Positions 33,636-42,085 of a DNA stretch of 64,000 nt are shown here, one piece after another. The DNA lies in assembly GCF_002803095.1 (NCBI RefSeq), contig NZ_PGLR01000027.1, positions 24,427-88,426 on the forward strand, written 5' to 3'. A program made the position numbers and the translations under genes. The notes beneath the pieces were generated by a model, which saw only the letters and a program-made list of their open reading frames with translations, made no database searches and was not told where the DNA came from. This stretch comes from Pseudomonas sp. ZH-FAD (GTDB taxonomy: Bacteria > Pseudomonadota > Gammaproteobacteria > Pseudomonadales > Pseudomonadaceae). Position 1 is the first letter of the stretch; each line of letters opens with the position of its first letter.

Positions 33636-35597
33636 ATGAACCGTGTCTTTTCTCCCACTCCCCTGGCCCTCGGCCTGCTCGCCGGTGTCCTGAGCCTCGC
33701 TGGTTGTGAGCCACAGGCGCCGGCTGCCCAGGCCCAACCCGCGGCAGTCGAGACTGCGCCGCTGGCGCCACAGGCCTGGCAGCCGGCCACCGAGATTGCC
33801 GTTGAAGATCTGCAACTGCTTAGCGAAACCTCGTTCTGGCCAGGCGCACGCTACCTGCTCAGCAGCGAGAAGCAGGGCCTCTACCTGCTCGACGAGCAGG
33901 GCGCCAGCCTGGCCCATCTGCCTGGGCGCTTCGGCGCCCTGGACCAGCGCAGCGATGCCGAGGGCCTGCTGCTCGCCAGCGTCGATATCGACCGCCAGCA
34001 GCCCATGCTGGTGGCCCTGCGCGGCGCCGAACGGCGCTGGGGCGAGCCGGTGTACCTGCCGCGCGCCAGCTTCAAGGTGGACGGCCTGTGCCTGTCGCGC
34101 GACGCGGCCGACAACCAGTTCCTGTTTCTGGTCGGCGAAGAGGGCATTGGCGAGCAGTGGCTGGTGGCCCAGGCCCTGCAACCGCTGGCCGAGCCGCGCC
34201 TGGTGCGGCGCCTGAGCCTGCCACCGGCCAGCGAGCATTGCCGCGTGGATGATGACGCCGAGCTGCTCTACGTCAACGAGGAGAACGTCGGCCTGTGGGC
34301 CTATGCCGCCGGCGCCGAGGATGACCTGATCCGCCAGCCGGTGGGCCTGCGTCAGCCGTTCGGCGATATCGCCGAGGCGATGGCCGGTATGGCGGTGGTG
34401 CCCGGTGGGGTGCTCGCGCTCGATCCGGAGGCCGGCGTGCTGCACCGCTACGCTCGCCAGGGTAAGGGCTGGCGCGCCGAGGCGCCGCTGTCGCTGCCCG
34501 GGCTGGAGGAGCCGGAGCGACTCGGTGCGCGGACGGTCGAGGGTGGCCTGGAGCTGCTGATCGGCGGTGATAACGGCCTGCACCGCGTCCAGCTCGACTG
34601 GGCACCGGCCGCGCCGGCGCTGGCCAGGCCGCTGCCGGTGCTGACGCCGCTGGTACAGACCGACGAGGTGCCGAGCCTGGGCGACGCGGCGGACGACCCG
34701 GCGATCTGGCTGCATCCGCAGGAGCCGAGCCGCAGCCGCGTGCTGGGCACCGACAAACAGGGCGGCCTGCTGGTTTACGACCAGCAGGGCAGGCAGCTGC
34801 AGGACCTGCGCGTCGGTCGTATGAACAACGTCGATCTGCGCGCCGGCTTCGAGCTTGGCGGGCAGCGCGTCGATCTGGCCGTGGCCAGCAATCGCGACCA
34901 TAACAGCCTGCACTTCTTCGCCATCGACCGCACCAGTGGCGAGCTCAGCGACCTCGGCCAGGCGCCGACTGCGCTGAGCGACATCTACGGCCTGTGCCTG
35001 TTCCAGCAGCCCGATGGCGCCATCCACGCCATCGCCAACGACAAGGACGGCACCTTCGTGCAGTACCGCCTCGACGGCAGCAGCGGCCGTGTGCAGGCCA
35101 CGCTGGCGCGCCAGTTCAAGGTCGCCAGCCAGCCGGAAGGTTGTGTCGCCGATGACCGCAACCAGCGCCTGTTCGTCGGCGAGGAGGACGTCGCGGTGTG
35201 GGTGTTGGACGCCCGCGCCGAGGTACCGGCCGAGCTGCAGCAGGTGATCGGCGTCGGCGAGGTGGTACACGACGATATCGAGGGCCTGGCCTTCTACCAG
35301 GGCGAGCAGCGCGACTACCTGGTGATCTCCAGCCAGGGCAACGACAGCTACGTGGTACTCGACGGCCAGGCACCGTATGCCGTGCGCGGCGCCTTCCGTA
35401 TCGGCCTGGATGCCGCGCGTGGCATCGATGGCGTGTCGGAAACCGACGGCCTGGAAGTGACCTCGGCCAACCTCGGCGGCCCCTGGAGCCAGGGGATGCT
35501 GGTGGTGCAGGACGGCCGCAAGCGCATGCCCGAAGGCCGGCAGAACTACAAGTATCTGCCCTGGAGCGCAGTGGCCGAGGCCCTGAGCCTGGAGTGA
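33636..35597 (+). CDS. lipoprotein beta-propeller phytase (dual domain)
   Basis: The 653-residue protein has a lipobox LAGC (Cys24), so it should be membrane-anchored. The C-terminal half (from about residue 340) is a beta-propeller phytase: GDAADDPAIWLHP at about 348-360, GTDKQGGLLVYD, NNVDLR, ANDKDGTFVQYRL, QPEGCVADD and FVGEEDVAVWV supply calcium and phosphate ligands. The N-terminal half looks like a degenerate propeller lacking the DDPAIW motif, as in known dual-domain phytases. It removes phosphates from inositol hexakisphosphate. It starts 61 bases after the receptor gene. Confidence 0.9.
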   Translation: MNRVFSPTPLALGLLAGVLSLAGCEPQAPAAQAQPAAVETAPLAPQAWQPATEIAVEDLQLLSETSFWPGARYLLSSEKQGLYLLDEQGASLAHLPGRFGALDQRSDAEGLLLASVDIDRQQPMLVALRGAERRWGEPVYLPRASFKVDGLCLSRDAADNQFLFLVGEEGIGEQWLVAQALQPLAEPRLVRRLSLPPASEHCRVDDDAELLYVNEENVGLWAYAAGAEDDLIRQPVGLRQPFGDIAEAMAGMAVVPGGVLALDPEAGVLHRYARQGKGWRAEAPLSLPGLEEPERLGARTVEGGLELLIGGDNGLHRVQLDWAPAAPALARPLPVLTPLVQTDEVPSLGDAADDPAIWLHPQEPSRSRVLGTDKQGGLLVYDQQGRQLQDLRVGRMNNVDLRAGFELGGQRVDLAVASNRDHNSLHFFAIDRTSGELSDLGQAPTALSDIYGLCLFQQPDGAIHAIANDKDGTFVQYRLDGSSGRVQATLARQFKVASQPEGCVADDRNQRLFVGEEDVAVWVLDARAEVPAELQQVIGVGEVVHDDIEGLAFYQGEQRDYLVISSQGNDSYVVLDGQAPYAVRGAFRIGLDAARGIDGVSETDGLEVTSANLGGPWSQGMLVVQDGRKRMPEGRQNYKYLPWSAVAEALSLE

Positions 35598-35608
35598 CCG
35601 CGTTTCAC

Positions 35609-35629
35609 CGCCCGGCCTTCGGCCGGGCG
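35609..35629 (+). terminator. hairpin after the phytase gene
   Basis: CGCCCGGCC-TTC-GGCCGGGCG is a perfect 9-bp stem-loop 11 bases after the stop, with no U-run. It may weakly separate the receptor/phytase unit from the tolQ-like unit. Confidence 0.5.
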
Positions 35630-35630
35630 A

Positions 35631-35700
35631 CGTAGGGCGAACTCAGTACGTAGGGCGGACTCAGGAGCGCAGCGAACAGTCCGCCGCAGCGAAGCCCTCC
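35631..35700. repeat. GTAGGGCGAACTC/GTAGGGCGGACTC repeat
   Basis: Two imperfect copies of GTAGGGCGRACTCAG are followed by GGAGCGCAGCGAACAGTCCGCC. This resembles the block at about 26690-26730 and is one of the dispersed intergenic elements. Confidence 0.45.
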
Positions 35701-35786
35701 ATCGGCAGCGGCAACCAGGCTGCCTGTAACCCTAATAGGCATGGCGCCCACCATTTTTGGCGGGCGTAGCAAGCAAGGAGTCGAAG

Positions 35787-36497
35787 ATGCACAGTTCACT
35801 CGAACAGATGACCGTCTGGGGGCTGGTCAGCGAGGCCAGCCTGCTGGTGCAGGCCGTAATGCTCAGCCTGGTGCTGGCGTCGCTGGTCAGCTGGTACCTG
35901 ATCGTTCAGCGCAGCGCCGTGCTGCGCCGCAGCGAGCGCGAGGCGAAAGCCTTCCTGCAGCGCTTTCGCGGCAGCGCCGAGCTGGGCCAACTGCAGCGTG
36001 AGTGCGCCGCCGAAGCAGATCAGGACGCCGGCCTGCAGCAGCTGTTTCAGGCCGGTTACGGCGAGTACCTGCAGCTGCAGCGCGAGCCCGGTATCGCCGC
36101 CGACGCGGTGATCGAAGGGGTCGAGCGCAGCCTGCTGGTGGCCATCGCCGAACAGGAGGAGCGCCTGGAAAAAGGCCTGCCGCTGCTCGCCACGGTCGGT
36201 TCGGTGAGCCCCTACGTCGGCCTGTTCGGCACCGTCTGGGGCATCATGAACTCCTTCATCGGCCTGTCGCAGGTGCAGCAGGCGACCCTCTCCACCGTCG
36301 CCCCGGGCATCGCCGAGGCGCTGATCGCCACCGCCATCGGCCTGTTCGCCGCGATTCCCGCGGTGATCGCCTACAACCGCTTCTCCGCGCGCGTGGCAGG
36401 CCTTGGCGCGCGCTACTACAGCCTCGGCAACGAGCTGCAGGGACGCTTGCAGCGCAGGCTGCACAGCAGTGCCAGCCGCGTCGCCGCAGCGGCCTGA
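35787..36497 (+). CDS. TolQ/ExbB-like proton channel subunit
   Basis: The 236-residue inner-membrane protein has three hydrophobic segments (about residues 18-38, 135-155, 175-197) and the MotA/TolQ/ExbB signature LLATVGSVSPYVGLFGTVWGIM and PGIAEALIATAIGLFAAIPAVIAYNRF. With the next two genes it makes a proton-driven motor for TonB-dependent transport. AAGGAG lies nine bases before this ATG, so the three-residue longer forms upstream are unlikely. It resembles TolQ more than ExbB in length. No pal or tolB follows, so this is not the cell-division Tol system. Confidence 0.87.
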   Translation: MHSSLEQMTVWGLVSEASLLVQAVMLSLVLASLVSWYLIVQRSAVLRRSEREAKAFLQRFRGSAELGQLQRECAAEADQDAGLQQLFQAGYGEYLQLQREPGIAADAVIEGVERSLLVAIAEQEERLEKGLPLLATVGSVSPYVGLFGTVWGIMNSFIGLSQVQQATLSTVAPGIAEALIATAIGLFAAIPAVIAYNRFSARVAGLGARYYSLGNELQGRLQRRLHSSASRVAAAA

Positions 36498-36507
36498 GGG
36501 GAACGTC

Positions 36508-36957
36508 ATGCGCAGGCCGCATAGCAAGCATGGCCCCAAGGCCGAGATGAATGTGGTGCCCTACATCGACGTGATGCTGGTGCTGCTGGTGATCTTCATG
36601 GTCACCGCGCCCATGCTCACCCAGGGGGTGCATATCGAGCTGCCCAAGGTGGCCGCCGAGGCGCTGCCCAGCGATAACCAGCAGCGCATCCTCACCCTGT
36701 CGGTACAGGCCGACGGCAGCTACTACTGGAACCTCGGTAGCGAGCTGGACACCGAACTGGGCGCGGCCAGCGAGCAGGCCGTGGACCTGGCGGTGATGAG
36801 CGCGCGAGTGGCGCAACTGGTCGCCGAGCAGGGCGACACCCAGGTGTACATCCGCGCCGACCAGGCCGCCGACTACGCCAGTGTGGTGGCCGGCATCGCC
36901 GCCCTGCAGCAGGGTGGGGTGAGCAGCCTGGGGCTGATCACCGAGGCGCCGCAATGA
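36508..36957 (+). CDS. TolR/ExbD-like motor subunit
   Basis: The 149-residue protein has one N-terminal membrane helix with the key proton-carrying aspartate in MNVVPYIDVMLVLLVIFMVT (about residues 14-33). It is followed by a periplasmic domain ending in the typical IRADQAADYASVVAGIAALQQGG segment. It pairs with the upstream TolQ/ExbB-like protein. The gene is 10 bases after its partner and overlaps the TonB-like gene by four bases. Confidence 0.88.
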   Translation: MRRPHSKHGPKAEMNVVPYIDVMLVLLVIFMVTAPMLTQGVHIELPKVAAEALPSDNQQRILTLSVQADGSYYWNLGSELDTELGAASEQAVDLAVMSARVAQLVAEQGDTQVYIRADQAADYASVVAGIAALQQGGVSSLGLITEAPQ

Positions 36958-37751
36958 GCAGCCTGACCCTGCCCGCTGAGCACAACATGCGACGCCCGCT
37001 CGTGCCGTCCGTGCACTGGCGCCGTCGTTGTGGCGCGCTGGCGGCGACCCTGGCCCTGCATCTGGGGTTGGGCGCGCTGCTGCTCGCCCATTGGCAGGTT
37101 GACGAGCCACCGGTGCCGCTGGTCAGCACGGTGCAGTTGCAACTGTTGACGCTGGCTCCACCGGCTGTGCCAGAACCGCCCGCGTCGATCCCCGAATTGC
37201 CGCAGCCGGTGGCGCCGGCGCAACCCGATCCGACCATCGAACGCCAGCGTCTGGAGCAGGCTGCCCTGGCGCGCAAACGAGCCGAGCAGCAGCGCCTTGA
37301 ACAGGAGCAGCAACGCCAGCGCGAGGCTCAGCGACGTGAGCAGGAGCGCCAGCGCCGCGAGGCCGAGGCCCGCGAACAGCTGGAGCAGCAGCGCCTGGCC
37401 GTGCAGCGCGAACAGGTCGAGCGTCAGCAGGCGGCTGCGGCAGCCGAACGCGCACGCCAGGCCGAGGCAGCGGCCGCCGCCAGCCGCGAGTTCCTGCCGA
37501 TTGCCAAGCAGGCCCCGGCCTACCCACAGCGCGCCCTGGACAAGGGCCTCGAAGGACAGTGCACTGTGCGTTACCGGGTCAATGAGCAGGGCCGGGTGGA
37601 AAACCCCGAGGCCGAGCCCGACTGCCACCCGCTGTTCGTCCGCCCCTCGCTGAACGCGGCGAAGAGCTTTCGCTACCAGCCAAGGATGATCGACGGCCGT
37701 GCCGTGGCGGTGGAGAGCGTGAGGAACACTTTTACCTACCGCATCGAATGA
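36954..37751 (+). CDS. TonB-family energy transducer with TolA-like coiled coil
   Basis: The 265-residue protein has an N-terminal membrane anchor (about 25-43), a Pro-rich stretch (about 60-82) and a long Gln/Arg/Glu/Ala helix of TolA type (about 85-175). The C-terminal TonB domain starts at AKQAPAYPQRALDKGLEGQ and ends with NTFTYRIE. The mixed architecture, with a TonB head on a TolA-like stalk, may suit reaching the receptor. Its place after TolQ/TolR-like genes and near the receptor suggests a dedicated energizer. Confidence 0.86.
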   Translation: MSSLTLPAEHNMRRPLVPSVHWRRRCGALAATLALHLGLGALLLAHWQVDEPPVPLVSTVQLQLLTLAPPAVPEPPASIPELPQPVAPAQPDPTIERQRLEQAALARKRAEQQRLEQEQQRQREAQRREQERQRREAEAREQLEQQRLAVQREQVERQQAAAAAERARQAEAAAAASREFLPIAKQAPAYPQRALDKGLEGQCTVRYRVNEQGRVENPEAEPDCHPLFVRPSLNAAKSFRYQPRMIDGRAVAVESVRNTFTYRIE

Positions 37752-37809
37752 CCACGCAGCGCAACGGAACCTGGCCCATACGCAGTCGGCCGCCGCGCGC
37801 ACCATCAGT

Positions 37810-37848
37810 CCCCTCGCCCCTCTGGGGAGAGGGTTAGGGAGAGGGGGC
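37810..37848. repeat. CTCCCC/GGGGAGAGGG hairpin element before phoX
   Basis: CCCCTCGCCCCTC-TGGGGAGAGGG with a GGGAGAGGG tail is a diverged member of the four-copy family at 13437, 54227 and 60688. Confidence 0.5.
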
Positions 37849-37911
37849 GTGCAACCGCCTAACCCCGACCCGGATGCAATCCGGGAATACCAGCCAGCAC
37901 AGAGAAGCTCG

Positions 37912-39867
37912 ATGAAGCACGATCCGCAGGACTTTCACCAACGTCTCGAAGCCCACGACGACCAGCCGATCAACCCCAGCAGCAATCCGCCCCTGTCCAC
38001 GCTGATCGACCCCACCCGGCGCAACCTGCTCAAGGGCGGTCTGGGCCTGGCCGCCCTGGGCTTCTTCGGTGGCGGCCTGGCCGCCTGTAGCAAGGCGTCG
38101 GCCAGCCCGTTGCTGAATTTCACCGGCGTGCCGCTGCAGTTCGATGCGCAGTTCGACCAGGTGCTGGTGCCGCCGGGCTATCGCGCCGTGCCGTTCTTTT
38201 CCTGGGGCGACGCGGTGGAGCTCGGCGCGCCGGACTGGCGCTCGGACGCCAGCGACGACTGGCAGGCCCAGCTCAAGCAGGCGGGCGACAACCACGACGG
38301 CATGAATTTCTTCGCCTTCGAGGGCGAAGAGGATCGCGGCCTGCTGGTGATGAACCACGAGTACGTCAATCCGCCGTTGCATCCGTCCGGGGTGATCGAC
38401 CAGTCGCGACCACGGCCGCTGGGCGAGGTGCGCAAGGAGCAGGCCGCCCATGGCGTTTCGGTGATCGAGGTGAGAAAAGGCTCGGACGGCCAGTGGCACA
38501 GAGTCATGGATTCGCCCTACAACCGGCGCATCAGCATGCTTACGCCGATGCGCCTGGCCGGGCCGCTGGCCGGACTGGAGATGATGAAGACCGCCAGCGA
38601 CCCCGAAGGCCTGACGGTGCTCGGCACCCTGAACAACTGCGCCACTGGTGTCACGCCCTGGGGCACCTTCCTCACCTGCGAGGAGAACTGGCACAACTAC
38701 TTCATCAATCGCGACCAACAGGATTATGAGCGCCGTACGTCGCACAAGCGCTACGGCCTGGCCACCGAGGGCACCAGCAAGAACTACGCCTGGGAAACCG
38801 CCGACGCGCGCTTCGACGCCACGCCCTATGCCGACCAGCCCCACGGTGGCCATGTCAACGAGCCGCACCGTTTCGGCTGGGTGGTGGAGATCGATCCCTT
38901 CGACCCCAGTGCGCAGCCGATCAAGCGCACCGCTTTCGGCCGCTTCAGCCGCGAGTGCGCGGCGCTGGCGCTCGGCGAGGACGGGCGTATGGCATTCTAT
39001 TCGGGCGACGACGCACGCGGCGAGTACGTCTACAAGTTCGTCCCGAGCGGGCGTTTCGACGCCGCCAATCCTCGCGCCAACCGCGATCTGCTGGACGAAG
39101 GCGCCCTGTACGCGGCACGTTTCGATGCCGACGGCAGCGGCCGGTGGCTGGCTCTGGTTCACGGGCAGAACGGTCTGAGCGCCGAGCACGGCTTCGCCAG
39201 TCAGGCCGAGGTGCTGCTCAACGCCCGCGCCGCCGCCGACCGTGCTGGCGCGACGCCCATGGATCGCCCCGAGTGGGCGGCGGTGCACCCCAGAACGCGC
39301 GAGGTCTATGTCGCCCTGACCAACAACGACGGCCGTGGCGACAAGCAGCCCACGGACGCCGCCAACCCTCGTCCGCACAACCTGCACGGGCAGATTCTGC
39401 GTTTCAACGAACAGGGCGGCGACCCGACCGCCACCGCCTTCACCTGGGAGCTGTTCCTCCTGGCCGGCGAGGCCAGGGGCGCGCGGACTGCTGGCGGCGA
39501 GCCGATGCCGGCCAACCTCACCGGCACCGTCAACGGTGACATCTTCTCCTCGCCGGACGGTCTGGCCTTCGACGCCGCCGGGCGGCTGTGGATCCAGACC
39601 GACTACGACGACGAAGAGGCGCCGATGCAGGGCATGGGTTGCAACATGATGCTTTGCGCCGACCCCGCCACCCGCGAGGTGCGCCGCTTCATGGTCGGCC
39701 CGCGCGGCTGCGAGATCACCGGCCTGGCCTGGAGCCCGGACGGCAAGGCGATGTGGGCCAATATCCAGCACCCGAGCCTCAGCTACCCGGCCAGCGATGG
39801 TCGCAGCCGCCCACGCTCGACCACCGTGCTGGTGACCCGCCTCGACGGCGGAGTGATCGGCAGCTGA
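37912..39867 (+). CDS. phoX: PhoX-family alkaline phosphatase
   Basis: The 651-residue protein has a Tat signal around residues 35-60 (RRNLLKGGLGLAALGFFGGG, then AACS), so it should be exported folded. The body matches the PhoX/DUF839 family, with FAFEGEEDRGLLVMNHEYVNPP, NNCATGVTPWGTFLTCEENW, DQPHGGHVNEPHRFGWVVEIDP, FSRECAALA and NLTGTVNGDIFSSPDG. PhoX enzymes are Ca/Fe-dependent phosphomonoesterases. Together with phytase it could finish dephosphorylation of inositol phosphates. It follows the TonB-like gene by 160 bases. No Pho box was found directly upstream. Confidence 0.9.
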   Translation: MKHDPQDFHQRLEAHDDQPINPSSNPPLSTLIDPTRRNLLKGGLGLAALGFFGGGLAACSKASASPLLNFTGVPLQFDAQFDQVLVPPGYRAVPFFSWGDAVELGAPDWRSDASDDWQAQLKQAGDNHDGMNFFAFEGEEDRGLLVMNHEYVNPPLHPSGVIDQSRPRPLGEVRKEQAAHGVSVIEVRKGSDGQWHRVMDSPYNRRISMLTPMRLAGPLAGLEMMKTASDPEGLTVLGTLNNCATGVTPWGTFLTCEENWHNYFINRDQQDYERRTSHKRYGLATEGTSKNYAWETADARFDATPYADQPHGGHVNEPHRFGWVVEIDPFDPSAQPIKRTAFGRFSRECAALALGEDGRMAFYSGDDARGEYVYKFVPSGRFDAANPRANRDLLDEGALYAARFDADGSGRWLALVHGQNGLSAEHGFASQAEVLLNARAAADRAGATPMDRPEWAAVHPRTREVYVALTNNDGRGDKQPTDAANPRPHNLHGQILRFNEQGGDPTATAFTWELFLLAGEARGARTAGGEPMPANLTGTVNGDIFSSPDGLAFDAAGRLWIQTDYDDEEAPMQGMGCNMMLCADPATREVRRFMVGPRGCEITGLAWSPDGKAMWANIQHPSLSYPASDGRSRPRSTTVLVTRLDGGVIGS

Positions 39868-39887
39868 TCGCCGCGCACCCTACGAGA

Positions 39888-40766
39888 TCAGGCCGCCTGG
39901 CGCTTGGCGTGCAGTTGCTCGAACCAATCCAGCGTCTCGTCCCACAGACGCTGCGCCGCAGGGCGGAAATAACCCATATGGCCGATGGCGCCCAGGCCCT
40001 CTGCCTGCGAGTCGAGCGTGCGCGCCTGGTAGGGCGCATTCACATAGGCGGCCATGAAGGCGTCGCGCGAGGCTGGCGGTGCCCACAGATCGTCCAGGGT
40101 ATTGAGCGCCACCATCGGTGTGTTCACCTGGGCGAAGCGCTCGGCCAGCCCCGGCATCTGCGGATCGTCGAAGAAGTAGCGCGGGAAGCGGCACCAGCGC
40201 TTCCACTGACGGTACACGCCCAGCGGCAGATCCTCGCCCATGCCCAGTTTGCTCCAGGCCAGGTAGCCCTTGTAGCGCGTCATCAGCGGGCCGATCAGGC
40301 GCCACATGGCCAGCACGCGCACCTGCTCGGCCCTGGGCATCCAGCCGTGCCAACCGGCGCCGGTACCGAAGGTGTAGAAGCCGGCGACCTGATCATGATT
40401 GGGCAGCAGGCCAAAGGCGTGACCGCCGAACGAATGACCGATCATGAACAGCGGGCGTTCGGCGTGCCGGTGTTGATCCACCGCCGCGGCCAGGTCGAGA
40501 TGAGCCCAGTCGAGATACTCCATCTCGAATCCGCGCAGGCTGTCTGGCTTGGATTGGCCGATGCCGCGGTAGTCCAGGGTCATGGTGTTGAAACCACGGC
40601 TGGCGGCGTGTTCGGCAAAACGGCGATAGAAACCTTGCGGCACCCCGGTGGCGCCGGCGATCAGCAATTGTGCCTGGGGTTGCTCGGCGTGATAGCGCGT
40701 CGCGGTCAGCTGGTAGTCGTCGAGGGCGAGCAGGGGCAGGGTTTCGCGGCGAATGGCTGTGTTCAT
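39888..40766 (-). CDS. alpha/beta hydrolase, serine-aminopeptidase-like
   Basis: The 292-residue protein has the nucleophile motif GHSFGG (near residue 110), the oxyanion segment GATGVPQGFY, LDYRGIGQSKP, and a C-terminal His in GAIGHMGYF. The substrate is not predictable. Its ATG overlaps the stop of the TetR gene by four bases, so it is the second gene of that regulator's operon. No signal peptide is visible, so it is probably cytoplasmic. Confidence 0.83.
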   Translation of the reverse strand: MNTAIRRETLPLLALDDYQLTATRYHAEQPQAQLLIAGATGVPQGFYRRFAEHAASRGFNTMTLDYRGIGQSKPDSLRGFEMEYLDWAHLDLAAAVDQHRHAERPLFMIGHSFGGHAFGLLPNHDQVAGFYTFGTGAGWHGWMPRAEQVRVLAMWRLIGPLMTRYKGYLAWSKLGMGEDLPLGVYRQWKRWCRFPRYFFDDPQMPGLAERFAQVNTPMVALNTLDDLWAPPASRDAFMAAYVNAPYQARTLDSQAEGLGAIGHMGYFRPAAQRLWDETLDWFEQLHAKRQAA

Positions 40767-41344
40767 GCTGGCGGGGACTCCGTGCGGTGCTGGCGGGTCA
40801 GGTGGAGCAGGGTGGCGACGGCCTGTTTCAGCGGCTCGCTGCTGCCGGCGACACGCGCTTGCAGCAGACCGCCTTCGTAGAGCGCGACGAACAGGGCCGC
40901 GAGCCCTTCTGGCTGTGGGTAACCATGACGTTGCAACTGCTGCCGCAGTGCCTGGCGAATGGCGGCGAAGGCATTGGCCAGGGCTGCACGAATTTCATGA
41001 TCTTGCGGGCCGCTTTCCAGGGCCACAGTGGCCAGCGGGCAGCCACGCTCGAAGGCGCTTTCCTGCAACTGGCCAAGCGCGCCCTGTAGCCAGATAGTCA
41101 GCGCATCGAGTGGATCGGACTGACGCTCGAAGAGCGCAGCGAACGCCTGCTCGGCGCGCTGGCCGACACGCTCGATGGCGGCCACGGCCAGTTCGGTCTT
41201 GCCGTTCGGGAAGTGGTGATAAAGGCTGCCCTTGGGCGCATCGGCGGCGGCCAGCAGTTCGTTCAAACCAACGCCATGCAGCCCCTTGCGTTGCAGGGCA
41301 TCGATCATGGCGTCGATCAGTTTGTCGCGAGTGGTCTTGGTCAT
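40763..41344 (-). CDS. TetR-family repressor (LmrA/NemR-like)
   Basis: The 193-residue protein has an N-terminal TetR helix-turn-helix (about residues 10-55: ALQRKGLHGVGLNELLAAADAPKGSLYHHF) and a ligand domain with the GCPLATVALES motif of the LmrA/YxaF-like group. A perfect-armed palindrome lies 13 bases upstream of its ATG, so it probably represses itself and the hydrolase. Relatives respond to electrophiles or aromatic compounds. Confidence 0.87.
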   Translation of the reverse strand: MTKTTRDKLIDAMIDALQRKGLHGVGLNELLAAADAPKGSLYHHFPNGKTELAVAAIERVGQRAEQAFAALFERQSDPLDALTIWLQGALGQLQESAFERGCPLATVALESGPQDHEIRAALANAFAAIRQALRQQLQRHGYPQPEGLAALFVALYEGGLLQARVAGSSEPLKQAVATLLHLTRQHRTESPPA

Positions 41345-41357
41345 GGCGTGGATTATG

Positions 41358-41373
41358 TAGACCGGTCGGTCTA
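41358..41373. promoter_or_regulatory. NemR-like TetR operator
   Basis: TAGACCG-GT-CGGTCTA has perfect 7-base arms and resembles the NemR/LmrA operator class TAGACC-N4-GGTCTA. It lies just before the TetR gene. Confidence 0.75.
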
Positions 41374-41449
41374 GTTGCCAGTGTCATTCAGGCCACAGAT
41401 CAGGGTATATCGGCACAGTGGAGCGCCGCCCAATAGGCGGCGCGCGGTA

Positions 41450-42004
41450 TCAGGCCTGCTTGGCCACCCAGGCGGCATAGGCGTCGATGAACTTCTGCAG
41501 GAACGGCTTGATGCCGTCGCTGAGTACGCCGTTCTCGTCGAAGAAGTTGCCGGCGCCACCGAGATAAGCCTCCGGCTGCTGCAGCACATGCACGTCGAGG
41601 AACACCAGGCACTGGCGCAGGTGATGGTTGGCACCAAAGCCACCAACGGCACCCGGCGAGGCGCTGAGCACGGCGCCTGGTTTACCGCTGAAGCCGCTCT
41701 GGCCATACGGACGCGAGCCGACATCGATTGCGTTCTTCATCGGCGCCGGGATCGAGCGGTTGTATTCGGGGGTAATGAACAGCACCGCATCGGCCGCCTT
41801 GAGCTTGCTGCGAAATGGCGCGTAGGAGGCCGGAGCGGTATCGCCGTCGGCGTCTTCGTTGTACAGCGGCAGGTCGCCGATCTCGAGGATTTCCAGGTTC
41901 AGCGAGGCCGGCGCCAGGTCGGCCAGTGCCAGCGCCAGTTTGCGGTTGATGGAAGCCTTGCGCAGGCTGCCAACCAGTACGGCGACGTTGTAGGTCTTGC
42001 TCAT
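41450..42004 (-). CDS. NAD(P)H-dependent FMN reductase
   Basis: The 184-residue flavodoxin-fold protein has LVGSLRKASINRKLA (phosphate-binding loop), FITPEYNRSIPAPMKNAIDVGSR (residues about 74-96) and SASPGAVGG. These match the ChrR/YieF-type quinone, chromate or azo reductases that carry out two-electron reduction with FMN. It lies between the LysR and TetR genes on the same strand, with 81- and 105-base gaps. The NemR-like site nearby makes an electrophile-detoxification role plausible but unproven. Confidence 0.88.
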   Translation of the reverse strand: MSKTYNVAVLVGSLRKASINRKLALALADLAPASLNLEILEIGDLPLYNEDADGDTAPASYAPFRSKLKAADAVLFITPEYNRSIPAPMKNAIDVGSRPYGQSGFSGKPGAVLSASPGAVGGFGANHHLRQCLVFLDVHVLQQPEAYLGGAGNFFDENGVLSDGIKPFLQKFIDAYAAWVAKQA

Positions 42005-42085
42005 GTGTACTCCAGAAGGTGTGGTGAGAAAGGAACAACCACTATAGACCCCGGATGTTTCAGCAGGTGCAGGGCGCGAGCCTCG

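Noticed and set aside
31070..33790. 906-codon open frame antisense to the TonB receptor
   Set aside because: High GC leaves long open frames on the opposite strand. The translation has no recognisable domain and is the mirror of a clear receptor gene.
35787..37751. Cell-envelope Tol-Pal system
   Set aside because: The TolQ/TolR-like genes are followed by a TonB-type protein, not TolA-TolB-Pal, and lie in a phosphate-scavenging cluster.
37752..37911. Pho box for phoX
   Set aside because: No pair of CTGTCAT-like repeats was found; phoX probably depends on upstream transcription or another promoter.
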